NCBI RefSeq assembly: GCF_022829445.1
Contig: NZ_JAKSXY010000084.1
Span: forward strand, 101,310-165,309
Origin: Methylobacterium sp. J-068
GTDB lineage: Bacteria > Pseudomonadota > Alphaproteobacteria > Rhizobiales > Beijerinckiaceae
Reading direction: 5' to 3'
DNA length: 64,000 bases
Made by a program: the position numbers and the translations under genes. Positions within the stretch are counted from its first letter, which is position 1. The number at the start of each line of letters is the position of its first letter. Of this stretch, positions 16,176 through 25,171 are shown piece by piece. The notes under the pieces were generated by a model that made no database searches, was not told the origin of the DNA, and was given only the letters and a program-made list of their open reading frames with translations.

Positions 16176-19100
16176 ATGAACAGCCTGATCGTCTTCGCCC
16201 TGCGCCAGCGCGTCCTGGTGTTCCTGCTGTTCGTGGTCATGCTCGCGCTCGGCTACGCGAGCTACACGCAGCTCAACATCGAGGCCTATCCCGACCCGGT
16301 GCCGCCGCTGGTCGACGTCATCACGCAGAATCCCGGGCAATCCGCCGACGAGATCGAGCGCTACATCACGATCCCCCTGGAGGTGCAGCTCGCCGGCATC
16401 CCCAACGCCACGGTGGTGCGCACGATCTCGCTGTTCGGCCTCTCCGACGTGAAGGTCCAGTTCTCCTACGCCTTCACCTACCAGCAGGCCCTGCAGCGGG
16501 TGCTCAACCGCCTGTCGCAGCTGCCGCCCCTGCCCAACGGCGCCCAGCCGCAGATCTCGCCCACGAGCCCGGTCGGCGAGATCATGCGCTACAAGGTGAC
16601 GGGGCCGAAGGGATACACCTCGACCGAACTCAAGACCCTGCAGGACTGGGTGCTTCAGCGGCGCTTCAAGGCGATTCCCGGCGTCACCGACGTGACGGCC
16701 TTCGGCGGCCGGACCAAGGAATACGAGATCGCCGTCGATCTCACCCGGCTCCAGGCGCAGGGGCTGACCCTGGTCCAGCTCGTCACCGCGCTGAACAATT
16801 CGAGCATCAACGTCGGCGGCCAGACCCTGAACGTCGGCGAGCAATCGGCCGTGGTGCGCGGCATCGGCCTCATCCGCGACATGGACGACATCCGCGACAC
16901 GATGCTGACCCAGGTCAACGGCGTGCCCGTGCTGGTGCGCGACGTGGCCGAGGTGCGGGTCTCGAACGCGCCGCGCCTCGGCATCGTCGGCCATGACGGC
17001 GAGAACGACATCGTCGAGGGCATCGTGCTGATGAGCCGCGACGGCGAGAGCCTGCCGACCCTGCGCCTCGTCAACGCCGAGATCGACAAGGTCAACGCCA
17101 GCGGCATCCTGCCCCCCGGCGTGAAGGTGGAGCGCATCTACGACCGCAGCGGCCTCATCCACACCACGACCCACACGGTGATGCACAACCTCGTCTTCGG
17201 CGTGGTGCTGGTCTTCGTGGTGCAGTGGCTGTTCCTGGGCTCGCTGCGCAGTGCCATCATCGTGGCGGCCACGATTCCCTTCGCCCTCGGCTTCGCCATC
17301 CTCATCCTGGTCCTGCGCGGGGATTCGGCCAACCTCCTGTCGCTCGGCGCCATCGATTTCGGCCTCATCGTCGACGCCACCGTCATCATGGTCGAGAACG
17401 TGTTCCGGCATCTGGCCGAACCGGAGCACGGCGAGGGTCAGGCGCCGCCGGGCGGGCTGACCGGGCGTCTCGGCACGATCGCGATCGCGGGCGCGGAGGT
17501 GAACCGGGCGATCTTCTTCTCGGCGACCATCATCATCGTGGGCTTCCTGCCGCTCTTCACGCTCACGGGCGTCGAGGGCCACATCTTCGGGCCGATGGCC
17601 AAGACCTACGCCTACGCGCTGCTCGGCGGCCTCATCGCCACCTTCACGGTCTCGCCCGCCCTGTCGGCGCTGATCCTGCCCAGGCACATGGAGGAGCGCG
17701 ACACCCTGGTGGTGCGCCTGCTGCGCTTCGGCCACGTGCTGATCCTGCGCTTCGGCCTGCGCAACAAGGTGCTCTCGCTGCTGGTGCTGGTCGCCCTGCT
17801 CGGCGCTTCCGCCATCGCGGCGCGCACGCTGGGCCTCGAATTCCTACCGAAGCTCGAGGAGGGCAACCTCTACATCCGCGGCACCATGCCGGCCTCGATC
17901 TCCCTGGAGGCCGGCAACGCCTACGTGGAGCGCCTGCGCGGGATCATCGCCGACGTGCCCGAGGTGGTGACCGTGCTCTCGCACCAGGGCCGCCCGGACG
18001 ACGGCACCGACGCCACCGGGTTCTTCAACGTCGAGATCCTGGCGCCGCTGAAGCCCTTCGACACCTGGCGCAAGGGCCTCGACAAGGAGGGCCTGGTTCG
18101 CGACCTCTCGGCCAAGCTCGACGAGGCCTTTCCGGGCATCGAGTTCAATTTCTCCCAGTACATCGAGGACAACGTCCAAGAGGCCGCGTCCGGCGTGAAG
18201 GGCGAGAACTCGGTCAAGATCTACGGCAACGACCTGAACGAACTCACCCGCACGGCCGAGGCGATCAAGGCCACGCTGTCGCGGGTGCCGGGCGTAGCCG
18301 ACCTCGCGGTGTTCGCCTCCCTCGGCCAGCCCACGGTGCGGATCGACATCGACCGGCGCAAGGCCGCCCGCTACGGCCTCTTGCCGGGGGACGTGAACAC
18401 CACCGTCCAGGCGGCGATCGGCGGCCAGACGGCGGGCGACCTCTACGAGTACGGCTCGGACCGGCATTTCCCGATGCGGGTGCGCCTCGCGCCGCAATAC
18501 CGCAGAAGCCTGGAGACCATCCGCAACATCACCGTCGGGGCGACGAACCCGGCCGGCGGGGTGATCCAGGTGCCGCTCTCCGAGATCGCCAGCGTGGAAC
18601 TCGTCTCGGGCGCGGCCTTCATCTACCGCGAGAACCAGGAGCGCTACATTCCGGTGAAGTTCTCGGTGCGCGGGCGCGACCTCGGCGGCGCCGTCTCGGA
18701 GGCGCAGGCCCGGATCGCCCAGGAGGTGACGCTGCCGGCCGGCTTCCACCTCGAATGGGTCGGGCAGTTCACCAACCTCCAGGACGCGGTGCAGCGCCTG
18801 TCCATCGTGGTTCCGGTGACGATCGCGCTGATCGCCCTGCTGCTCTACGTGAACTTCAGTTCCGTGACCGACATGGTGCTGACGCTGAGCGTGATCCCCA
18901 TGGCGATGATCGGGGGCATCTTCGCATTGTTCCTGACGCTGACCCCGTTCTCGATCTCGGCGGCCATCGGCTTCATCGCCCTGTTCGGCATCTCCACCAT
19001 GGAGGGCGTGATCCTGCTCTCGTACTACAACCAGCTCCTCGACGAGGGCTGGGGCCGGGCGGAGGCCGTGTGGCATGCCGCCAACGTCCGCATGCGCCCG

Positions 19101-19337
19101 GTGATGATGACCTGCGTCGCCGCCTGCGTCGGCCTGCTCCCGGCGGCGGTCTCCACCGGCATCGGCTCCCAGGTGCAGAAGCCCCTCGCCCTGGTGGTGG
19201 TCGGCGGCATCATGCTCGCCCCGAACCTGATCCTCGTGGTGGTGCCGATCCTGATCGCGCTGTTCTCGCGCCGGACACCGGCCGTGAACGCGACGCCCCC
19301 CGCGGCCCGCGCCGTGGCGCAGGCCGAGCACGCGTGA
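16176..19337 (+). CDS. Efflux RND pump, CusA/CzcA (heavy-metal) branch
   Basis: 1053 aa, full length. Twelve membrane helices, with the HME-RND signature DFGLIVDATVIMVEN in the fourth, and two large periplasmic loops. The branch usually exports monovalent or divalent metal ions. The region matching the methionine of CusA near residue 672 reads DNVQEAASGVKGEN with no Met, so copper/silver specificity by that relay is not supported and the substrate remains open. It is flanked by its adaptor and outer-membrane factor, a complete tripartite system. Confidence 0.9.
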   Translation: MNSLIVFALRQRVLVFLLFVVMLALGYASYTQLNIEAYPDPVPPLVDVITQNPGQSADEIERYITIPLEVQLAGIPNATVVRTISLFGLSDVKVQFSYAFTYQQALQRVLNRLSQLPPLPNGAQPQISPTSPVGEIMRYKVTGPKGYTSTELKTLQDWVLQRRFKAIPGVTDVTAFGGRTKEYEIAVDLTRLQAQGLTLVQLVTALNNSSINVGGQTLNVGEQSAVVRGIGLIRDMDDIRDTMLTQVNGVPVLVRDVAEVRVSNAPRLGIVGHDGENDIVEGIVLMSRDGESLPTLRLVNAEIDKVNASGILPPGVKVERIYDRSGLIHTTTHTVMHNLVFGVVLVFVVQWLFLGSLRSAIIVAATIPFALGFAILILVLRGDSANLLSLGAIDFGLIVDATVIMVENVFRHLAEPEHGEGQAPPGGLTGRLGTIAIAGAEVNRAIFFSATIIIVGFLPLFTLTGVEGHIFGPMAKTYAYALLGGLIATFTVSPALSALILPRHMEERDTLVVRLLRFGHVLILRFGLRNKVLSLLVLVALLGASAIAARTLGLEFLPKLEEGNLYIRGTMPASISLEAGNAYVERLRGIIADVPEVVTVLSHQGRPDDGTDATGFFNVEILAPLKPFDTWRKGLDKEGLVRDLSAKLDEAFPGIEFNFSQYIEDNVQEAASGVKGENSVKIYGNDLNELTRTAEAIKATLSRVPGVADLAVFASLGQPTVRIDIDRRKAARYGLLPGDVNTTVQAAIGGQTAGDLYEYGSDRHFPMRVRLAPQYRRSLETIRNITVGATNPAGGVIQVPLSEIASVELVSGAAFIYRENQERYIPVKFSVRGRDLGGAVSEAQARIAQEVTLPAGFHLEWVGQFTNLQDAVQRLSIVVPVTIALIALLLYVNFSSVTDMVLTLSVIPMAMIGGIFALFLTLTPFSISAAIGFIALFGISTMEGVILLSYYNQLLDEGWGRAEAVWHAANVRMRPVMMTCVAACVGLLPAAVSTGIGSQVQKPLALVVVGGIMLAPNLILVVVPILIALFSRRTPAVNATPPAARAVAQAEHA

Positions 19338-19448
19338 CGTGGCGGGCACATGCGCGATAAGCCGCGTGCGCAACCGATCCGCCGCGTTGACTTCGGTGAC
19401 GTCCCGACGCCTCTACGGCCTCGGACGGCGACAGGATTCTCCGGCACC

Positions 19449-21017
19449 ATGACGGTTTTTCACCCCCATCAGGCTCCGGCCGGCAGGACGCCGCGTCGAT
19501 CCGCGCCGATCCGCGCCGGCGTGCTCGCCGCCGCCCTGAGCGCGCTCGGCGGCTGCATGGTCGGGCCGGATTTCGTGCCTCCCGCCGATCCGCCCGTCGG
19601 CCGCTACACCAGCGAGCCCCTGCGCAACCCGAGCGCCTCGGACAACATCCGCACCGCCCATGGCGGCTCGGCCGACCAGAGCTTCGTCTCGGGCGCCGAC
19701 GTGCCGGGGCAATGGTGGACTCTGTTCCACTCCCCGGCCCTCAACCGCCTCGTGGACGAGGCGCTCGCCAACAATCCGAACCTCGACGCGGCCCAGGCGG
19801 CCCTGCGGATCGCGCAGGAGAACGTCGAGGCGCAGCGCGGCACGCTGTTTCCGGTGGTCACCGCCAACGGCCTCGGCTCGCGCCAGAAGGCGCCGGGCGG
19901 GGCCCTGCAGGGGCCGCTCAACGACCCGCGGCAGCTCTTCTACAGCCTCTACACGCCGCAGGTGACGGTCTCGTTCACCCCCGACGTGTTCGGCGGCAAC
20001 CGGCGCGAGATCGAGTCGCTGGAGGCGCAGGCCGAGAACCAGCGCTACCAGCTCGAGGCGACCTACCTCACGCTGACCGCGAACGTGGTGCTGGCGGCGA
20101 TCCAGGAAGCGTCCCTGCGCGCCCAGATCGACGCCACCCGCAAGGTGATCCAGGCGCAGACCGACGTCCTCAACCTCTACAACAAGCAGCTGTCCCTCGG
20201 GCAGATCGCCGGCGCCGACGTGGTGGTGCAGCAGGCCGCCCTGTCGGTCTCGATGCAGCTGCTGCCGCCCCTGGAGAAGCAGCTCGCCCAGCAGCGCAAC
20301 CTCCTGACCGCGCTGGTCGGCCGCCTGCCGAGCGAGGAGATCAGCCAGACCTTCACCCTGGCCTCCCTGCGCCTGCCGACGAAGCTCCCGGTCAGCCTGC
20401 CCTCCAGCCTCGTGCAGCAGCGCCCCGACGTGAAGGCGGCGGAGGCCAGCGTGCAGCAGGCGAGCGCGGCGGTCGGCGTCGCGGTCGCCAACCGCCTGCC
20501 GCAGTTCAACATCACCGCCAATGGCGGTGCCAGCGCGGTTCGGATCGCGCAGCTCGCGGCCTCCAGCGCCTCGTTCTACGGGATCATCGGCACCGTGGCG
20601 CAACCGATCTTCGACGCCGGAACCCTGTTCCGGCGCCAGCGCGCGGCGGAGGAGACGCTGACCCAGGCCCAGGCGCAGTACCGCGCGGTGGTGATCGGCG
20701 CCTTCCAGAACGTCGCCGACACCCTGCGGGCGCTCCAATCCGACGCCAAGGCGGTGGCGGCGGCCTCTGCCGCCGAGCGGGCGACGGGCGAGAGCCTCGG
20801 GCTGATCCGCAAGCAATACGCGGCGGGGGCCCTCAACAGCACGCAGGTGCTGATCGCGCAGCAATCCTACCTCTCGGCCCTGGTGACTTCGGCCGGCGCG
20901 CGCGCCAACCAGTACGCCGACACCGCCGCGCTCTTCCAGGCGCTCGGCGGCGGCTGGTGGAATCGCTCCGACGTGAGGCCGGCCCCGCCCAGTCGGGATC
21001 CCGCCAAGTTCCTCTGA
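19449..21017 (+). CDS. Outer-membrane efflux lipoprotein (NodT/OprM family)
   Basis: 522 aa from ATG 19449. It has a lipoprotein signal with lipobox ALGGC, then MVGPDFVPP, the usual NodT start. Two OEP repeats follow, each with long helical segments (NPNLDAAQAALRIAQENVEAQ; ADVVVQQAALSVSMQLLPP; GALNSTQVLIAQQSYLSAL). It forms the trimeric outer-membrane channel of the RND pump encoded just upstream. ATG 19350 would add 33 residues before the signal and is rejected. Confidence 0.9.
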   Translation: MTVFHPHQAPAGRTPRRSAPIRAGVLAAALSALGGCMVGPDFVPPADPPVGRYTSEPLRNPSASDNIRTAHGGSADQSFVSGADVPGQWWTLFHSPALNRLVDEALANNPNLDAAQAALRIAQENVEAQRGTLFPVVTANGLGSRQKAPGGALQGPLNDPRQLFYSLYTPQVTVSFTPDVFGGNRREIESLEAQAENQRYQLEATYLTLTANVVLAAIQEASLRAQIDATRKVIQAQTDVLNLYNKQLSLGQIAGADVVVQQAALSVSMQLLPPLEKQLAQQRNLLTALVGRLPSEEISQTFTLASLRLPTKLPVSLPSSLVQQRPDVKAAEASVQQASAAVGVAVANRLPQFNITANGGASAVRIAQLAASSASFYGIIGTVAQPIFDAGTLFRRQRAAEETLTQAQAQYRAVVIGAFQNVADTLRALQSDAKAVAAASAAERATGESLGLIRKQYAAGALNSTQVLIAQQSYLSALVTSAGARANQYADTAALFQALGGGWWNRSDVRPAPPSRDPAKFL

Positions 21018-21106
21018 GGTTCGGCGCCGAGCCCTTTGCCTGAGCTTGACCCCGGCGCCACGGCGCGGGAAGGCACGGGACCAACCGGATTCGAGGAATT
21101 GCCACG

Positions 21107-21316
21107 ATGGCCACGCCCCGCGACCTCAAGGTGCAGATGGCCGGCGAGACCCGCGCCCGCGAGCGCGCGCAGGCCCTGGCGGCGACCCAGGGCGCGCGCG
21201 CAAAGAACGCCGAGGCCGCCGCGCGCGCGATGGAGGCCGACCGCGACGCCTGGAAGGCGCGCGCTTTGAGCGCCGAAGCCGAACTGGCGCGTCTCAAGGG
21301 CGACGCTTCGACCTAA
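21107..21316 (+). CDS. Small Ala/Glu/Arg-rich coiled-coil protein
   Basis: 69 aa. I do not recognise a family. The composition (RARERAQALAATQGARA; AEAELARLKGD) predicts one long helix or coiled coil. Third codon positions are almost all G or C, and GAGGAA at 21094-21099 sits upstream of the ATG; both support a real gene. It lies between the efflux operon and the ferritin-like gene. Confidence 0.6.
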   Translation: MATPRDLKVQMAGETRARERAQALAATQGARAKNAEAAARAMEADRDAWKARALSAEAELARLKGDAST

Positions 21317-21507
21317 GTCGCGGCAAGCATCACCGCGCCGGGTCGGGTCGAACAGGGTGCGCCGGCCGGCGTGAGACGCCGGGCCAGGGTGGTGACACGG
21401 GCCAGGACGACGATGCGTGCCGGCACCCGTCACGGAACAGGGGTTCCGCCGATGATCTTCTCGTCACGACAGCGAATGCGTTGGCGACAAAACGGGAGAG
21501 CTTCGAC

Positions 21508-22017
21508 GTGACCACGGATACGCGCGAAATCTATGTGACGGCCCTGAAGAACACGCATGCGCTCGAGATGCAGGCGCTCCAGATCATGGAGCGGCAGGTC
21601 GAGCGCATCCAGCGCTATCCCGAGATGGAGGCGGCCCTGCGCCGGCACATCGAGGAGACCCACGGCCAGCGCACCCGGATCGAGGAGGCCCTGCACAGCC
21701 TCTCGGAGAGCCCGTCGGCGATCAAGGAGGGTGTGCTCGGGTTCGTCGGCAACATGATGGCCCTCGGCCACGTCCCGGCTCAGGACGAGATCCTGAAGAA
21801 CGCCTACGCCAACCACGCCTTCGAGAACTTCGAGATCGCGGCCTACGAATCGCTGATCGCCATCGGCGAGGCCGCCGGGCAGCAGACGGCGCTCACCGGT
21901 TTCCAGCAATCGCTCCGTGAAGAAGAGGGGATGGCCCGCAAGGTCCGCGAACTCATCCGGCCCACCACCCTGCGCTACATCGACCTGACCACCTCGGGCG
22001 AGAAGGCCGATCGTTGA
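21508..22017 (+). CDS. Ferritin-like protein of the YciE/YciF (DUF892) family
   Basis: 169 aa from GTG 21508, with GGGAGAG 7 nt upstream. The sequence matches the four-helix DUF892 fold: TREIYVTALKNTHALEMQAL, ERIQRYPEMEAALRRHIEET, and ANHAFENFEIAAYESLIAIG, with Glu/His residues that could form a di-metal site. E. coli YciE/YciF are stress-induced and their biochemical role is uncertain. A strong hairpin follows at 22045-22077. Confidence 0.88.
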   Translation: MTTDTREIYVTALKNTHALEMQALQIMERQVERIQRYPEMEAALRRHIEETHGQRTRIEEALHSLSESPSAIKEGVLGFVGNMMALGHVPAQDEILKNAYANHAFENFEIAAYESLIAIGEAAGQQTALTGFQQSLREEEGMARKVRELIRPTTLRYIDLTTSGEKADR

Positions 22018-22044
22018 TCGGCCGCTCCGCCTCGACGCGCCGAT

Positions 22045-22077
22045 GCATCACGGCCGGCCTCGCGCCGGTCGTGATGC
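22045..22077 (+). terminator. Hairpin after the ferritin-like gene
   Basis: 14-bp stem (22045-22058 with 22064-22077, one G-T pair) and a 5-nt loop, 28 bp after the stop codon. There is no T-run, so it is a terminator-like or mRNA-end hairpin rather than a classical intrinsic terminator. Confidence 0.5.
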
Positions 22078-22249
22078 CGCGTGTCTCCGAGCGCGTGTCC
22101 GCCCCTCGCCTTCGGCGCCACCCCGCTGTGTCCCGCGCCCGCACCGCCACACCCCGTCCGGCCGGTCTCCCATGATGCTTCTCCGGGATCGCTGTGGCTC
22201 GGACCCGGCGTAGCTGTTAGAGATCCGGCGCTGACCAGGGGAGACGACG

Positions 22250-23560
22250 ATTTTCGACGATGCATGGGCGACCGGCTTGGGCCTCGTTGCCGTCTTCGCC
22301 CTCGTGCTGGCCAACGGGTTCTTCGTGGCCGCCGAGTTCGCCATGGTCTCCGTGCGCAGGAGCCGGGTCGCCGAACTGGTCTCCGAGCGTCGGACCAACG
22401 CCAAGCCGCTCCAGCGCGCCACCGATCAGCTCGATGCCTACCTCGCCGCGACGCAGCTCGGCATCACGATCTCGTCCCTGGCGCTCGGCTGGGTCGGCGA
22501 GCCGGCCCTGGCGCACGTCATCGTGCCGGCCCTGAGCTTTCTGCCGGAGCCGGTCGGCACCACCGCCGCCCACACCATCGCGGTGGTGATCTCCTTCGTC
22601 ATCATCACGTCGATGCACATCGTGCTCGGCGAACTGGCGCCGAAGAGCCTCGCGCTCCAGCGCAGCGAGCGCACGGCGCTGGCGGTGGTCCGCCCGCTCG
22701 GCGTCTTTCTGTTCGTCTTCCGCCCCGCCATCCTGTTCCTCAACGGCCTCGGCAACGGCATCGTGCGGATGTTCGGGCTCCAGGCGGGCCACGGCGAGGG
22801 CTCGCTGCACTCCACCGCCGAACTCAACCTCCTGGTCCAGGCGAGCCAGGAGGCGGGCCTGATCGGCGAGGCCCAGCAGGAGGCCGTGCAGCGCATCTTC
22901 TCCATCGGCGAGCGCCGGGTGCGTGACATCATGACCCCCCGTCACGAGGTGGAGTGGGTCGATGCCGACGAGGAGCGGGAGGCGATGCTCCGCTCCGTGC
23001 GCGAATGCGACCACGCCCAGCTGGTGGTGAGCCGCAGCGAGGTCGATGAGATCGTCGGCGTGGTGCGCAAGCAGGACCTGCTGAACCAGCTCCTCGACGG
23101 CAAGAGCGTGGACGTCCTGGCCGTGACCCAGGCCCCCATCGTGGTCCATGAGAGCATGTCGATCCTCGCCGTCCTCGAGACGTTCCAGGCCAAGCCGGTG
23201 CGGATGGCGGTCGTCGTCGACGAGTACGGCAGCCTCGAGGGCATCGTCACCCAGACCGACCTGCTGGAGGCGATCGCCGGCAACATTCCCGAGGTCGGCG
23301 ACGAGCCCAGCGTGGTGGAGCGGGAGGACGGCTCCCTGCTCATCGACGGCATGATGCCGGCCTCGCAGGCCTTCGACCGGCTCGCCTTCGCGGAGCGGCC
23401 GGATTCCGACGATTTCACCACCCTGGCGGGCTTCGTGATCTTCCGCCTCGGCCGCATCCCGGCGACCGGCGACAGCTTCGAATCGAACGGCTGGCATTTC
23501 GAGGTCGTCGACATGGACGGCCGGCGCATCGACAAGGTGTTGGCCTCGCCCCGTCCCTGA
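22250..23560 (+). CDS. CorC/HlyC-type membrane protein (CNNM + CBS pair)
   Basis: 436 aa if initiated at ATT 22250, 427 aa if at TTG 22277. GGGGAG at 22238-22243 is correctly spaced for 22250 (or ACG 22247) and too far from 22277; no ATG, GTG or TTG lies between the upstream stop at 22232 and 22277. The protein has an N-terminal DUF21/CNNM membrane domain (LANGFFVAAEFAMVSVRRSR), a CBS pair (IMTPRHEVEWVD onward) and a C-terminal CorC/HlyC domain (DDFTTLAGFVIFRLGRIP). Family members are linked to magnesium/cobalt export; the hemolysin name is historical. Confidence 0.88.
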   Translation: MFDDAWATGLGLVAVFALVLANGFFVAAEFAMVSVRRSRVAELVSERRTNAKPLQRATDQLDAYLAATQLGITISSLALGWVGEPALAHVIVPALSFLPEPVGTTAAHTIAVVISFVIITSMHIVLGELAPKSLALQRSERTALAVVRPLGVFLFVFRPAILFLNGLGNGIVRMFGLQAGHGEGSLHSTAELNLLVQASQEAGLIGEAQQEAVQRIFSIGERRVRDIMTPRHEVEWVDADEEREAMLRSVRECDHAQLVVSRSEVDEIVGVVRKQDLLNQLLDGKSVDVLAVTQAPIVVHESMSILAVLETFQAKPVRMAVVVDEYGSLEGIVTQTDLLEAIAGNIPEVGDEPSVVEREDGSLLIDGMMPASQAFDRLAFAERPDSDDFTTLAGFVIFRLGRIPATGDSFESNGWHFEVVDMDGRRIDKVLASPRP

Positions 23561-23584
23561 CGCCCCGTCGCCCATGCGGCGTCA
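23558..23584. terminator. Hairpin shared by two convergent stop codons
   Basis: 7-bp arms TGACGCC (23558-23564) and GGCGTCA (23578-23584) contain the TGA stops of the upstream plus-strand gene and the downstream minus-strand gene. A bidirectional end-of-transcript structure is likely; no T-runs. Confidence 0.4.
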
Positions 23585-24736
23585 GGCTGCCAGCGGCTCT
23601 CCGCCCCGGCGGGCCGTCAGGGTCAGGACGAGGGCCAGGAGCGCCACGCCGGCTCCGAACCACGGCAGGCTGCCGTAGCCGAAGCCGGCGGTGACGATGC
23701 CGCCTCCCAGGGCCGCGCCGGTGGCGTTGCCGAGGTTGAACGCGCCCTGGTTCAGGGTCGAGGCGAGGTTGGGCGCATCGGTGGCCGCTTCCACGACCCA
23801 GATCTGCAGGGGCGAGACCAGGGCGAAGACGAGCGCTCCCCAGACCGGCAGGGTCAGGACGGCGGGGATCGCGGCCTGCGCCGTGAAGGCGAACAGGGCC
23901 AGCACCGCGACCAGGGCCGCGAAGGCACCGATGACGGTGGCCATCAGGCGCCGGTCGGCGAGGCGCCCGCCGATGAGGTTGCCGAGGGTGAGCCCCACGC
24001 CGAACAGGAGCAGCGCGCCCGTGACCTGGGTCGGCGTCAGGCCGCTGACATTCTCGAGCAGCGGCGTGATGTAGGTGAAGACCGTGAACAGGCTCACCGA
24101 GGCCAGGGTGCTGATCAGCATCGGCAGGAGCACCGCCCAGCGCCGCAGGGAGCGGAACTCGCCCGCCAGCCCCCCGCGCGAGCCGGCCATGCCGCCGGGG
24201 ACGAAGGCCAGGATGGCGGCGGCCGCCACGACACCCAGGGCGACCACCGCCCAGAACGTGGCGCGCCAGCCGGCGACCTGTCCCAGGGCGGTTCCGAACG
24301 GAACGCCGAGGACGTTGGCCAGCGTGAGGCCCGCGAACATCAGCGCGACGGCCTGGGCGCGCTGTTCGCGCGGCACCAGGCCGCTCGCCACCACCGCCCC
24401 GATGCCGAAGAAGGCGCCATGCGCGAAGGCGGTGACGATGCGGGCGATCATCAGAAGGTCGTAGCTCGGGGCGAGCGCACAGCCGACATTGCCGAACAGG
24501 AAGACCGCCATCAGCGTGAGGAGGGCGGTCTTTCGCGGCAGACGGGCGGTGGCGATCGCCACGATGGGCGCGCCGATGGCGACCCCGAGTGCGTAGCCCG
24601 ACACCAGCAGCCCGGCGCGCGGGACGCTGACCCCGAAGCTCTCGGCCACCTCGGGCAGAAGCCCCATGATGACGAATTCCGTGGTGCCGATGCCGAAGGA
24701 GGCCGCGGCCAGGGCGAGGAGCGGTCGGGAGAGCAT
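23582..24736 (-). CDS. MFS exporter, AraJ/YdhP (DHA1) type
   Basis: 384 aa with 12 hydrophobic helices. The N-terminal LAAASFGIGTTEFVIMGLLPEV is typical of the AraJ/PurP-like group of drug:H+ antiporters. The conserved loop between helices 2 and 3 is weak (ATARLPRKTALL). Substrate cannot be told. It is convergent with the CorC gene and separated from mucR by a repeat-rich gap. Confidence 0.87.
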   Translation of the reverse strand: MLSRPLLALAAASFGIGTTEFVIMGLLPEVAESFGVSVPRAGLLVSGYALGVAIGAPIVAIATARLPRKTALLTLMAVFLFGNVGCALAPSYDLLMIARIVTAFAHGAFFGIGAVVASGLVPREQRAQAVALMFAGLTLANVLGVPFGTALGQVAGWRATFWAVVALGVVAAAAILAFVPGGMAGSRGGLAGEFRSLRRWAVLLPMLISTLASVSLFTVFTYITPLLENVSGLTPTQVTGALLLFGVGLTLGNLIGGRLADRRLMATVIGAFAALVAVLALFAFTAQAAIPAVLTLPVWGALVFALVSPLQIWVVEAATDAPNLASTLNQGAFNLGNATGAALGGGIVTAGFGYGSLPWFGAGVALLALVLTLTARRGGEPLAA

Positions 24737-24953
24737 GAAGCGCCTGGGGCTGGAGCCGGCCTCCCGCCTTCTGCGGCGCGAGGCGGTTATGCTGCAATGC
24801 AGCGCGGTCCCATAGGGCTAACACGACGGAGCCGAATCAGCGTTGCGTCGGGCTCGGGGAGCCTGCGCGCGCGTCGTATGCCCATCGAACAGGGCTTCGG
24901 CCACGTCCGCCGAGGTCTTGAGGATAATCTTTTGTGCCGGCGTGACGTCTCAT

Positions 24954-25013
24954 CCCAAATCCCTTTGATCCCTTCGGGATGGTGGATTTGGGCTTCGCTC
25001 AGGCGCCGCGCGG
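24954..25013 (+). repeat. 30-bp dispersed repeat, copy 2, with nested hairpin (REP-like)
   Basis: Positions 24984-25013 are the exact reverse complement of 14435-14464. Here the element also has an outer stem (CCCAAATCC 24954-24962 with GGATTTGGG 24984-24992) and an inner stem (ATCCC-TTC-GGGAT at 24968-24980). This pattern fits a short palindromic interspersed element. Confidence 0.75.
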
Positions 25014-25020
25014 GCTGAGC

Positions 25021-25111
25021 GAGACCGTCTCCGCTTCGATCGAGCGGAAGACGGTCTCAACGAAGAAAGCCGGGTGGTCTCTCCGATGCGTCATCGGAGA
25101 GCCCACCCGGC
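25021..25111. terminator. Two strong hairpins downstream of mucR
   Basis: First stem: GAGACCGTCT at 25021-25030 pairs with AGACGGTCTC at 25049-25058, with an inner stem. Second stem: about 20 bp, 25069-25088 with 25092-25111, loop CGT. The second lies about 60 bp past the mucR stop, so it probably ends that transcript. T-runs are absent. Confidence 0.5.
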
Positions 25112-25171
25112 GGGATGCGGGCGAAACGTCCGCCTCGATCCCCGGCTCGGCCGGGGGCACGGGGTCGACGC

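Larger units (their letters stand above)
24737..25171. other. Intergenic region rich in hairpins
   Basis: 435 bp with no supported gene. It holds copy 2 of the 30-bp dispersed repeat inside a nested hairpin (24954-24992), a second hairpin at 25021-25058 and a third at 25069-25111. Confidence 0.6.

Noticed and set aside
16089..17735. 548-aa minus-strand ORF and similar ORFs opposite the RND genes
   Set aside because: His/Asp/Arg-rich shadows of the RND frame with no recognisable domains.
24419..25018. 199-aa plus-strand ORF over the MFS 5' end and repeat region
   Set aside because: Low-complexity shadow; its C-terminus is simply the translated dispersed repeat.
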